64,000 bases of DNA from an uncultured Pelagibacteraceae bacterium (GTDB lineage Bacteria; Pseudomonadota; Alphaproteobacteria; Pelagibacterales; Pelagibacteraceae): NCBI GenBank assembly GCA_902556905.1, contig CACDYK010000007.1, forward strand, positions 1 to 64,000. The letters run 5' to 3'. Each line of letters opens with the position of its first letter. The stretch's first letter is position 1. The position numbers and the translations under genes were made by a program. Of this stretch, positions 8,165-16,549 are shown one piece after another. The notes under the pieces are model-generated. The model saw only the letters and a program-made list of their open reading frames with translations. It was not told the origin of the DNA and made no database searches.

Positions 8165-9238
8165 ATGAGTAAAAAACCCTTAATTCTTGGAATTGAATCT
8201 AGCTGTGATGAAACGGCAGCATCAATAATTACAGAAAATGAACAAGGAATACCAATAGTTTTATCCAATATTATTTCAGGCCAAGTCAATGTTCATAAAG
8301 AATTTGGAGGAGTTGTACCTGAATTAGCAGCAAGATCTCACATGGAAAAAATTGATTGGATTGTTCAAAAAGCAATTGATGATAGTGGACGAAAGATAGA
8401 GGAAATTGATGCGGTAGCTTCAACAGCTGGTCCGGGTCTTATAGTTTGCTTATCTGTTGGGCTTAGTTTTGGAAAAGCTTTTGCGTCTGCTTTAGAAAAA
8501 CCATTCATTGCTGTTAATCACTTAGAAGGTCACGCCTTAAGTCCAAAACTAAATTCAGAACTTAACTACCCATATTTACTTTTATTAATTTCAGGTGGTC
8601 ATTCACAATTTTTAAATGTTCAAGGTTTAGGAAAATATAAAAGATTAGGAACTACTATTGATGACGCCTTAGGAGAAGCATTTGATAAAACTGCTAAACT
8701 TTTGGGAATTGAATTTCCTGGAGGACCTCAAATAGAAATTCTAGCAGAAAAAGGTAATCCAAATAAGTATGATTTACCCAAACCTATTTTTAATAAAGGA
8801 GGATGCAACTTATCTTTTGCAGGCCTTAAAACAGCAATTTTAAGAATAGCAAAAAATATTAAAACTGATCAGGAAAAATTTGATCTTGCTGCTTCTTTTC
8901 AAAAAACAGTTGAACAAATTTTATATAAAAAGACCAAGATTGCATTTTCTGAATTTGAAAAACAAAATGATCTGCAAGAGAAAATATTTGTTGTTGCTGG
9001 AGGAGTGGCTGCTAATAAAAAAATTAGATCTATGTTAATTAATTTATGTAATGAAAAAAACTATCAAAGCATTTTTCCACCAATAGAATTTTGTGGGGAC
9101 AATGCTGCTATGATAGCTATGGTTGGTTTAGAAAAATTTAAATTAAAACAATTTGATAATTTAGATCATCCAGCAAAACCAAGATGGCCTTTAGATGAAA
9201 AAGCTGCTTTTCTTAAAGGAGCAGGAGTAAAATTATAA
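8165..9238 (+). CDS. tsaD: tRNA N6-adenosine threonylcarbamoyltransferase TsaD
   Basis: A 357-residue ASKHA-fold enzyme that transfers threonylcarbamoyl to A37 of ANN-decoding tRNAs, working with TsaB and TsaE. Motifs: GIESSCDETAAS at the N-terminus, the metal-binding VNHLEGHA, LLISGGHSQF, and the C-terminal CGDNAAMIAMVG. Length is normal. Its position opposite hemC is common in alphaproteobacteria. Confidence 0.97.
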   Translation: MSKKPLILGIESSCDETAASIITENEQGIPIVLSNIISGQVNVHKEFGGVVPELAARSHMEKIDWIVQKAIDDSGRKIEEIDAVASTAGPGLIVCLSVGLSFGKAFASALEKPFIAVNHLEGHALSPKLNSELNYPYLLLLISGGHSQFLNVQGLGKYKRLGTTIDDALGEAFDKTAKLLGIEFPGGPQIEILAEKGNPNKYDLPKPIFNKGGCNLSFAGLKTAILRIAKNIKTDQEKFDLAASFQKTVEQILYKKTKIAFSEFEKQNDLQEKIFVVAGGVAANKKIRSMLINLCNEKNYQSIFPPIEFCGDNAAMIAMVGLEKFKLKQFDNLDHPAKPRWPLDEKAAFLKGAGVKL

Positions 9239-9244
9239 TAAAAA

Positions 9245-10066
9245 ATGAAAATTTATATTATTTGGATAATTTCAATTCTGAAATTTTTTTTAGTTAAAAA
9301 AAGATTTTTGTTATTATCCCCTCCATTTTTAGAGAAACAATATTTTTATGATAGAAAAAGTAAAAGATTTTTTCTTTTATATAATAGAAATAAGATTGAC
9401 TGGGGAACAAACTGGCAGGTTTTTTTGGATGATCAATTTTCGCTGCCATTTACAAATTATAATGATACAAGAAATAAAGACTTATTAAATTATACAAAAA
9501 AGCAAAATAATAACAATAAAACACCTATAATAATTGATTGTGGAAGTAACACGGGTGCCAGTAGTATTTACTTTAAATTAACTTATCCAAAATCTAAAAT
9601 AATTGGACTTGAAATTGATAAAAATAACTTTCTTCACAGTAGAAAGAATGTTGAAACAAATCAATTGGATATTGATATAATAAATGAAGGTATTTCTTGC
9701 GATAACGGTTTTGGAAATATAATTAACCCTGAAGAAGAAAATAACGCTTATCAAATTCAAAAAGAGACAAAGGCATTAAGCGGAATACCATTAATTTCAA
9801 TTGATACTGTACTCAAAACATACTTCAATGACGATAAATATTTTCCCTACATTATTAAAATTGATATTGAAGGTGGAGAAGAAGATCTTTTTCAAAAAAA
9901 CACTAATTGGATAAATTATTTTCCTATGATTATTATTGAGTTACATGATTGGTTAATGCCAAAAAAAAAAACTTCTATAAATTTTCTACGAACTATCTCT
10001 AAGGAGAATAGAGATTTCATAATTAAGGGTGAAAATGTATTTAGTATAAAAAATAATTTAGATTAA
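9245..10066 (+). CDS. FkbM-family SAM-dependent methyltransferase
   Basis: A 273-residue protein. The class I methyltransferase core starts near residue 96 with the SAM-binding IIIDCGSNTGASS, followed by IIGLEID, and the FkbM signature IKIDIEGGEEDLF with IIIELHDWL. FkbM proteins O-methylate sugars or small metabolites, often in surface glycans. The N-terminal 30 residues are hydrophobic and may attach to the membrane. It follows tsaD after 6 bases, where many alphaproteobacteria have gpsA instead. Confidence 0.85.
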   Translation: MKIYIIWIISILKFFLVKKRFLLLSPPFLEKQYFYDRKSKRFFLLYNRNKIDWGTNWQVFLDDQFSLPFTNYNDTRNKDLLNYTKKQNNNNKTPIIIDCGSNTGASSIYFKLTYPKSKIIGLEIDKNNFLHSRKNVETNQLDIDIINEGISCDNGFGNIINPEEENNAYQIQKETKALSGIPLISIDTVLKTYFNDDKYFPYIIKIDIEGGEEDLFQKNTNWINYFPMIIIELHDWLMPKKKTSINFLRTISKENRDFIIKGENVFSIKNNLD

Positions 10067-10119
10067 ATATTATGATATTTTTACTATAAAAGTTAGATGT
10101 TTATAATTAAAACAATAAT

Positions 10120-10533
10120 ATGAAGTACTGGTTATTAAAATCTGAGCCTGATGTTTGGTCAATTGATCAACAAAAAAAAGCAGGTGCTAATGGTGCGCCC
10201 TGGGATGGTGTTAGAAATTATCAAGCTGCAAAAAATTTAAAAAGTATGAAAAAAGGTGACCTTTGTTTTTTTTATCACTCAAATATTGGTAAAGAAATTG
10301 TTGGAGTTGTTGAAGTAATTAGAGAGGCTTATATAGATAAAACTGATAAATCAGGACGGTTTGTAGCTGTTACTGTTAAATTTTTAGAAAAATTATCCAA
10401 ACCCATAACCCTTGAAAGCATAAAAAAATCAAAGGAATTAAGCCATTTAGCCCTTATTAAACAAAGTAGACTATCGGTAATGCCAATCGACTCTAAAAGC
10501 TGGAAAATATTAAATAAGATGAGTAAAATTTAA
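10120..10533 (+). CDS. EVE domain-containing protein
   Basis: A 137-residue protein made up of one EVE domain, with MKYWLLKSEPDVWSIDQ at the start, WDGVRNYQAAKNL, and FYHSNIGKEIVGVVEV. EVE domains are PUA-like folds that bind modified bases in DNA or RNA (human THYN1 is a homologue). An EVE gene near tsaD and acs is a recurrent alphaproteobacterial arrangement. Its ligand here is unknown. Confidence 0.92.
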   Translation: MKYWLLKSEPDVWSIDQQKKAGANGAPWDGVRNYQAAKNLKSMKKGDLCFFYHSNIGKEIVGVVEVIREAYIDKTDKSGRFVAVTVKFLEKLSKPITLESIKKSKELSHLALIKQSRLSVMPIDSKSWKILNKMSKI

Positions 10534-10548
10534 ATATAAAATTATTTC

Positions 10549-12603
10549 ATGCCATTAAAAAAGAAGAAAAAAACTAAAGTTAGAAAAAAAAAAGTTACTA
10601 AAAAAGTAACCAAAAAAACTAAAGTTAGAAAAAAGATTGTTCGTAAAAAAATTTCTAAAGAAAGTTCAAATGAGCTTATTATCAAAACCAAGCCTCAATG
10701 GGTTAAAAGCAGTTTAGCTACAAAAAGCAAATACCAAGATAAATACTCCAAGTCTATTAAAAGTAACGATGAGTTTTGGAGAAAAGAAGGAAAAAGAATA
10801 ACATGGATAAAGCCATACAAAAAAATTAAAGATGTAAAATACAGTACTAAAGAAGTAAAAATCAATTGGTTCCAAGATGGAACTTTAAATGCTTCGGCTA
10901 ATTGTATTGATAGACATTTGAAAGATAAAAAAGATAAAACTGCAATTATTTGGGTTGGGGATGATCCTAAAGATAGTCAAAAAATTTCTTACAAACAGCT
11001 TCATGAAAAAGTTTCAAAAGCTGCTAATGGTTTAAAAAAATTAGGGATTAAAAAAGGAGACAGAGTTACTATTTATTTAACAATGATACCTGAGCTTGCT
11101 ATTTTAATGCTCGCTTGTGTTCGAATTGGTGCAGTTCATTCTATTATTTTTGGAGGTTTTTCAGCAGATGCAATTTCTGATCGTGTTAATGATTGTGAGT
11201 CTGAATATATTATTACAGCTGATGAGGGAGTTAGAAATGGAAAAACTATTCCCTTAAAATATACAGCTGATGAGGCATTAGAGAGTTGTCCTGATGTTAA
11301 AAAGTGTATTGTTGTTAAACGAACTGGAAATTACATCAATTGGGATAATGATAGAGATGTTTGGTATCATGATTTAATTAAAGATGTTTCAAAAAACTGT
11401 GAACCTGAAGAAATGAATGCTGAAGATCCTTTATTTATTTTATATACTTCAGGCTCAACTGGTAAACCTAAAGGAGTTTTACACACAACGGGGGGTTACA
11501 TGGTGTATGCTTCAATGACTCATCAATATATCTTTAATTACAAACCAAAAGATATTTACTGGTGTACAGCTGACATTGGGTGGGTCACAGGCCACAGCTA
11601 TATTATCTACGGTCCACTTGCAAACGGGGCAACAACAGTTATGCACGAGGGTGTCCCAAATTATCCTGATTGGTCAAGATGGTGGCAAATAATTGATAAA
11701 TTTAAAGTTAATATTTTTTATACAGCTCCTACAGCTATAAGATCGATTATGAAAGAAGGTGATAAGTTTGTTAAAAAAACTTCTAGAAATTCTCTTAAAC
11801 TTCTTGGAACTGTTGGAGAGCCAATAAATCCTGAGGCATGGATGTGGTACTATAAAATAGTTGGAAATTCTAAATGTCCAATAGTTGATACTTGGTGGCA
11901 AACTGAAACAGGTGGAATAATGATTGCTCCTCAAACTGGAGCGATAGATTTAAAGCCTGGTTCAGCAACAAAACCTTTTTATGGAATTAAGCCTGCTATA
12001 GTTGATAAAAATGGGAGAGAAATAAAAGGCGCAGGGGAAGGTAGGCTTTGTATTGCACAATCTTGGCCTGGACAAATGAGGACTGTCTATGGCGATCATC
12101 AAAGATTTATTGATACTTATTTTTCACAATTTGATGGAAAATATTTTACTGGAGATGGATGTAGAAGAGATAAAGACGGTTACTATTGGATCACAGGTAG
12201 AGTTGATGATGTTATAATCGTATCAGGACACAATCTAGGTACTGCAGAAATTGAAAGTGCATTTGTATCGCACTCAAAAGTAGCTGAGGCTGCTGTAGTT
12301 GGTTACCCACACGATATTAAAGGTAACGCTCTTTATTGTTATGTTACTCTTAAAACTGGTGAGAAAGAAACTGGAGACCTAGAGAGAGAACTTAAAAATC
12401 ATATAGCAAGAGAACTTGGGGCTTTTTATAGACCAGAAATTATACAATTTAGTCCCGCACTTCCAAAAACAAGATCTGGAAAGATTATGAGAAGAATTTT
12501 AAGAAAAATTGCAGCCAACGAACATGATCAATTAGGCGATACAAGTACTTTAGCTGATCCAAGTGTGGTTGAAAGTTTAGTAGATAATAGAAAAAATATT
12601 TAA
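10549..12603 (+). CDS. acsA: Acetyl-CoA synthetase with Lys/Arg-rich N-terminal tail
   Basis: A 684-residue AMP-forming acetyl-CoA ligase that turns acetate, ATP and CoA into acetyl-CoA. Core motifs: the P-loop [21 protein letters not shown], the hinge region [11 protein letters not shown], and TRSGKIMRR with the catalytic Lys that is acetylated in homologues. The core begins near residue 48. Before it is a 38-residue tail with 22 Lys or Arg residues and the unit KTKVRKK occurring twice; there is no internal Met that would start at the core. The gene ends tail-to-tail with the gene at 12600, sharing TTAA. An acetate-type symporter lies just downstream. Confidence 0.96.
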   Translation: MPLKKKKKTKVRKKKVTKKVTKKTKVRKKIVRKKISKESSNELIIKTKPQWVKSSLATKSKYQDKYSKSIKSNDEFWRKEGKRITWIKPYKKIKDVKYSTKEVKINWFQDGTLNASANCIDRHLKDKKDKTAIIWVGDDPKDSQKISYKQLHEKVSKAANGLKKLGIKKGDRVTIYLTMIPELAILMLACVRIGAVHSIIFGGFSADAISDRVNDCESEYIITADEGVRNGKTIPLKYTADEALESCPDVKKCIVVKRTGNYINWDNDRDVWYHDLIKDVSKNCEPEEMNAEDPLFILYTSGSTGKPKGVLHTTGGYMVYASMTHQYIFNYKPKDIYWCTADIGWVTGHSYIIYGPLANGATTVMHEGVPNYPDWSRWWQIIDKFKVNIFYTAPTAIRSIMKEGDKFVKKTSRNSLKLLGTVGEPINPEAWMWYYKIVGNSKCPIVDTWWQTETGGIMIAPQTGAIDLKPGSATKPFYGIKPAIVDKNGREIKGAGEGRLCIAQSWPGQMRTVYGDHQRFIDTYFSQFDGKYFTGDGCRRDKDGYYWITGRVDDVIIVSGHNLGTAEIESAFVSHSKVAEAAVVGYPHDIKGNALYCYVTLKTGEKETGDLERELKNHIARELGAFYRPEIIQFSPALPKTRSGKIMRRILRKIAANEHDQLGDTSTLADPSVVESLVDNRKNI

Positions 12604-13223
12604 AATTGAATTAGCTTTTCAAATTCCTGCTTAATAATATCCCATTTCAAAATCATAGAATTTAATACAATTTTTCGGTCTAAAGATTTGAGTTCCTCGG
12701 CTATGGGAGCCCATTTGTACAATGAAAGTGCGCTTGGATTAAATGGAAGATCTTTGTAATAAATTTCCCAATTTAAATTTTGAAATCTTTCATTAAAACT
12801 TTTTTTTGCTTCTTCAACTATATCAAGTGGCATCTTATTAGATATCTCATCATCTAAAATTTTATTAAAAATTTCTTTAGCTTGAGTAGTATTTTGGTAA
12901 TTAAAATTAACTTTTAAGTAAGAAAAGGTAAAAAAAGTTAAATCTTGAAGTGCTATAGAATAAATATTCCATTTAGCTAAATTAACTGATGACATAAACT
13001 CATCATTATCAAAATGAAGAACATATCTGGTTCCCATTCGAGTTTTCAAATAACTATATAAAGTAACTTGTGATACCCACGCAGATTTCGTTTGAATAAA
13101 ATATTCAAGTTCATCTAAATTTTTTATTTTTTTCTTTGGAATAAAAGCTTTAAACAGAGCAAATAAATAAACCTTAAAATCTTTAAAAGACAAATCTTTT
13201 AATGATAATTTATATTTTTGCAT
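12600..13223 (-). CDS. Hypothetical protein, 207 residues
   Basis: I do not recognise a family. The protein is soluble-looking, rich in Lys, Phe and Tyr, with no signal peptide or clear membrane helix. Features include a Lys-rich stretch ([16 protein letters not shown]) near residue 30, a segment [16 protein letters not shown] near residue 62, and a mostly helical C-terminal half. Base composition is like its neighbours. It lies between acsA (tail-to-tail, sharing TTAA) and the symporter pair (divergent, 132-base gap), so a link to acetate use is possible but unproven. Confidence 0.7.
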   Translation of the reverse strand: MQKYKLSLKDLSFKDFKVYLFALFKAFIPKKKIKNLDELEYFIQTKSAWVSQVTLYSYLKTRMGTRYVLHFDNDEFMSSVNLAKWNIYSIALQDLTFFTFSYLKVNFNYQNTTQAKEIFNKILDDEISNKMPLDIVEEAKKSFNERFQNLNWEIYYKDLPFNPSALSLYKWAPIAEELKSLDRKIVLNSMILKWDIIKQEFEKLIQF

Positions 13224-13355
13224 AAAATTTCTGTTTGGAACAATTATACCTTAAAAAAGTAAGTAATTAAGCCCCTATTATGAACAATTTTCAGCTTTTC
13301 AAAACCTTTAGAATGGTTATGGTTTTCACAGTTATAACTAAAAAGAGAGGTATAA

Positions 13356-13616
13356 ATGTCAAACGCAGAAAAACACTGGGAAAAAACCAGGTCACTGTTA
13401 CTTGTAACATTGGTAATTTGGTTTGTATTCTCAATTGGCATCTTCCTTTTTGCAGCTGAAATGAATGAGGTTACGGGACCTTTCGGATATCCATGGACAT
13501 ATTGGTTTACATGTCAGGGATCTCTTGGAATTTTTGTAATCTTGTGTTTCTGGTTTGCTAATAGGCAAGAGAAAATCGACGAAGAGTTCGGCTTCAACGA
13601 AAGAGGAGATGACTAA
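13356..13616 (+). CDS. DUF4212 small subunit of sodium:solute symporter
   Basis: An 86-residue protein with two membrane helices, matching the DUF4212 pattern: HWEKTRSLL at the start, FGYPWTYWFTCQGSLG in the middle, and a charged tail. Such proteins are encoded directly before VC_2705-type symporters and are thought to be their small partner. A good ribosome site, AGAGAGG, ends 5 bases before the ATG. Its stop overlaps the symporter start in TAATG, implying translational coupling. Confidence 0.9.
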   Translation: MSNAEKHWEKTRSLLLVTLVIWFVFSIGIFLFAAEMNEVTGPFGYPWTYWFTCQGSLGIFVILCFWFANRQEKIDEEFGFNERGDD

Positions 13617-15424
13617 TGATTAAAGGTAAATTTATAGACAATTTGCCAAAAGTTTACGGGATCTATACTGGAGGTTTTATAGGTTTCATAATCTTAATGG
13701 CAATTGGTGAACAGATGGGTATGAGTGCTAAAGCAATAGGTGTTGCTTTTGTAGCTTTTACAATATTCATCTATGCATTAATCGGTTATCTATCAAGAAC
13801 AGCACAAGCAGACGCATATTACGTAGCTGGAAGGCAAGTTCCAACAGTATTCAATGGAATGGCGACAGCAGCAGACTGGATGTCTGGTGCTTCATTCGTT
13901 GCGATGGCAGGTGGTATTTATTTCAAAGGTTATGGATATATGGCTCTACTTGTTGGTTGGACTGGTGGTTACATATTAGTTGCAACTTTATTAGCACCAT
14001 ACTTAAGAAAATTTGGCTGTTACACAGTTCCAGATTTCGTAGGTACAAGATACGGTGGTAATTTAGCGAGACTATGTGCGGTAATAGTTTTAACTGTTGC
14101 ATCATTTACTTATGTGACTGCTCAAATTAACGCTACAGGTACTATTGCATCTGTTGCTCTAGATATCGACTTTAAATATGCTGTATATATTGGGCTAATA
14201 AGTATTTTACTTTGTTCAATGTTGGGTGGTATGAGAGCGGTAACTTGGACACAGGTTGCACAATATATCGTACTAATTATAGCTTACTTGCTTCCAATTT
14301 TTTGGATCAGTAACAAAATGGGTGCAGGTTTCTTCCCTCACTTTATGTTGGCTGATGAAGTGGCTAGAATTGGTGAATTAGAGCAACAGTTTGGGTTTGT
14401 AAAAAACTCTGCTGCTGATCTAGCAACGGTACCTAAAGGGTTGGCAGGAATAACTAAAGCACACTCTGCAGTAAATGCAACACCTTGGGCATTTATTTCA
14501 TTGGCACTAGCGATGATGATGGGAACAGCATCATTACCACACGTGATGATGAGATACTTTACTACTCCAAGCGTAAAAGCTGCTAGAAAATCAGTAGGTT
14601 GGTCATTATTCTTTATCTTCCTTCTGTATTCTTCTGCACCAATGTTAGCAACACTATCTAAACTATCGTTGATTGATCCAACTTTATCTACAGGTATTAT
14701 TGGTAAATCATTTGCTGAAGTTCAATCAATTGATTGGTTCCAAAACTGGAATCAAGCAAACTTGATGTTCATCAGTGACTTTAACGGAAATGGAACTCTT
14801 GAATTAAATGAGTTTTTCATGGGCGGTAAAGCTGTAGTATTAGCAACACCAGAAATAGCTGGATTACCATATGTAATTTCAGGTCTGGTTGCTGCTGGAG
14901 GTATGGCTGCTGCCATGTCAACTGCTGATGGTTTAATTCTAGCAATTGCAAATGCGATTTCTCATGATGTTTATTACAAAATGATTGATCCAAAAGCAGA
15001 GACTGCAAAAAGACTTCTTGTTGCAAGGGTATTACTTGTAGTAATTGGTTTTGCTGGAGCAACTATTGCGGCAATGGAAATCCAAGGAATCTTGGGTTCA
15101 GTGATCTGGGCTTTTGACTTTGCGATGTCTGGTTTGTTCTTCCCACTTGTACTCGGTGTATGGTGGAAGAGAGCTAACAGAGAAGGTGCTATTGCTGGTA
15201 TGGTTTTAGGTCTTGGTTCTGCTATTTGGTACCTAGTTTGGGTACGAACAGGTGGAAGTGGGTTCCTAGGACTTACTCAGTTAACATTTGGTATCTTCGG
15301 AGCAGGTGTTAGTTTTGTTGCTATGGTTGTAGTGAGTTTAATGACTCAAGAACCAGATAAAGCAACTCAAAAAATGGTTGACGAAGTTCGAATTCCTACT
15401 GGCAGAACTGTCACTGGTAAATAG
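13616..15424 (+). CDS. Sodium:solute (acetate-type) symporter, VC_2705 family, with EF-hand insert
   Basis: A 602-residue SSS-family inner-membrane transporter related to ActP, with about 13 membrane helices and family signatures RTAQADAYYVAGRQVP, GMATAADWMSGASF, TASLPHVMMRYFTTP and MAAAMSTADGLILAIANA. Position next to acsA suggests acetate or short-chain monocarboxylate uptake with Na+. Residues 388-399, in a loop between helices, form a textbook EF-hand calcium loop (DFNGNGTLELNE). It is coupled to the DUF4212 gene and followed by a strong hairpin terminator. The family is certain; the substrate is inferred. Confidence 0.93.
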   Translation: MIKGKFIDNLPKVYGIYTGGFIGFIILMAIGEQMGMSAKAIGVAFVAFTIFIYALIGYLSRTAQADAYYVAGRQVPTVFNGMATAADWMSGASFVAMAGGIYFKGYGYMALLVGWTGGYILVATLLAPYLRKFGCYTVPDFVGTRYGGNLARLCAVIVLTVASFTYVTAQINATGTIASVALDIDFKYAVYIGLISILLCSMLGGMRAVTWTQVAQYIVLIIAYLLPIFWISNKMGAGFFPHFMLADEVARIGELEQQFGFVKNSAADLATVPKGLAGITKAHSAVNATPWAFISLALAMMMGTASLPHVMMRYFTTPSVKAARKSVGWSLFFIFLLYSSAPMLATLSKLSLIDPTLSTGIIGKSFAEVQSIDWFQNWNQANLMFISDFNGNGTLELNEFFMGGKAVVLATPEIAGLPYVISGLVAAGGMAAAMSTADGLILAIANAISHDVYYKMIDPKAETAKRLLVARVLLVVIGFAGATIAAMEIQGILGSVIWAFDFAMSGLFFPLVLGVWWKRANREGAIAGMVLGLGSAIWYLVWVRTGGSGFLGLTQLTFGIFGAGVSFVAMVVVSLMTQEPDKATQKMVDEVRIPTGRTVTGK

Positions 15425-15444
15425 AACTATCAAATCTTAATTTA

Positions 15445-15468
15445 GGGGCGATTAATTTCGCCCCTTTT
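15445..15468 (+). terminator. Rho-independent terminator after the symporter
   Basis: A perfect 7-bp stem, GGGGCGA pairing with TCGCCCC (15445-15451 and 15458-15464), with a 6-base loop, followed by TTTT and more T-rich sequence. It stands out in this AT-rich background and lies 20 bases after the symporter stop. Confidence 0.9.
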
Positions 15469-15500
15469 AATTTAATCTTTTTTCCAATATAAATTTCTTA

Positions 15501-15857
15501 ATGTCAGCGAACTTTCATCCATTAGTTTACTTTATTGACTACCTTTTTGGGGTGATCATGTGGACCTTAATAGGAAGAGTTGCGATGAATATTTTTCAAA
15601 AAGAAGACTCTGAATTCTTTTTTATGAAGATATTTGTGAAATATACTAATCCATTGATTAAAATTTTTAAGCCTATAACCCCATCCTTCATTATCGCACC
15701 TCTTGTTCCACTATATGTTGCTTGGTTCTTTTATATGATTAGATTTTATTTTATGCCTTGGATCTTGGGATATTCTGTAATGGGCATGTTATCCTTTCCG
15801 CTAGAAAGTGAAATTTCGAGACAAATTTATCAATTATTTAATTCAATTAAATTTTAA
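15501..15857 (+). CDS. Small membrane protein, YggT-like
   Basis: A 118-residue protein with two or three hydrophobic segments (about residues 8-28, 63-82 and 84-100). The middle motif YTNPLIKIFKPITPS resembles the YggT motif (T-D-P-L/I-x-x-I-R/K-x-x-x-P) seen in the gene at 5116, so it may be a divergent YggT relative. It lies between the symporter terminator and rpe. Its function is unknown, and the YggT link is motif-based. Confidence 0.65.
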   Translation: MSANFHPLVYFIDYLFGVIMWTLIGRVAMNIFQKEDSEFFFMKIFVKYTNPLIKIFKPITPSFIIAPLVPLYVAWFFYMIRFYFMPWILGYSVMGMLSFPLESEISRQIYQLFNSIKF

Positions 15858-15860
15858 AAA

Positions 15861-15886
15861 TTGATACTAGTAGATCTAGTAATCAA
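15861..15886 (+). promoter_or_regulatory. Inverted repeat overlapping the rpe start codon
   Basis: TTGATACTAG at 15861-15870 and CTAGTAATCAA at 15876-15886 are complementary apart from one bulged A, with a 5-base loop. The right arm ends on the A of the rpe ATG, so an RNA hairpin would cover the ribosome-binding region. Alternatively it is a protein-binding site. AT-rich DNA makes weak repeats common, but 10 paired positions is longer than most seen here. Confidence 0.35.
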
Positions 15887-16545
15887 TGAAAAAAATAAAA
15901 ATTTCACCGTCAATCTTATCTGCAGATTTTAGTCAATTAGGCAATGAAATTAAAAGGCTTGAAGAAGGTGGTGCAGATATGATTCATGTAGATGTAATGG
16001 ATGGTCATTTTGTGCCCAATTTAACTATTGGGCCCCCAGTGATTAAGGCATTAAAAAAACATTGTTCAATTAAATTTGATGTTCATCTAATGATAGCTCC
16101 TGTTCACAGATATATTCAAGCTTATTCAGACGCTGGAGCTGATATTATTACAATTCATCCTGAAGCAACTGATAATTTAGAGAACTCTATTTTGAAAATT
16201 AAAAGTTTGAATAAAAAAGTTGGAGTTTCACTCAACCCCAATTCTAAAATTGATCTAATTAGAGACTATCTTGAAAAAATTGATCTAGTTTTAATAATGA
16301 GTGTAAATCCTGGATTTGGAGGCCAAAAATTTATGCCTGAAGTTCTTAATAAAGTTAAGGAACTAAAAGAAATTCAATCTCAAAATAATATGAATTTTGA
16401 TATCGAAATTGATGGGGGAATTAATTTTGATAATTGCCAATCAGCTATCGAGGCTGGTGCCAACATACTTGTTTCTGGTACAACTGTATTTAAAAGTAAT
16501 AATGGAGATATAAAGAAAAATATTAATTTATTAAAATCAAAATAA
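15886..16545 (+). CDS. rpe: Ribulose-phosphate 3-epimerase
   Basis: A 219-residue TIM-barrel enzyme interconverting ribulose-5-P and xylulose-5-P. Motifs: SPSILSADF, HVDVMDGHFVPNLTIGPP with metal and catalytic residues, the FDVHLMI strand, VNPGFGGQKF, and IEIDGGIN. It is followed after 4 bases by the heparinase-like gene and then purH, an order common in alphaproteobacteria. Confidence 0.97.
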   Translation: MKKIKISPSILSADFSQLGNEIKRLEEGGADMIHVDVMDGHFVPNLTIGPPVIKALKKHCSIKFDVHLMIAPVHRYIQAYSDAGADIITIHPEATDNLENSILKIKSLNKKVGVSLNPNSKIDLIRDYLEKIDLVLIMSVNPGFGGQKFMPEVLNKVKELKEIQSQNNMNFDIEIDGGINFDNCQSAIEAGANILVSGTTVFKSNNGDIKKNINLLKSK

Positions 16546-16549
16546 GTTA

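Noticed and set aside
13330-13339. Perfect palindrome AGTTATAACT before the DUF4212 gene
   Set aside because: Ten-base AT-rich palindromes arise often by chance here; position 16 bases from the ATG is suggestive but not enough.
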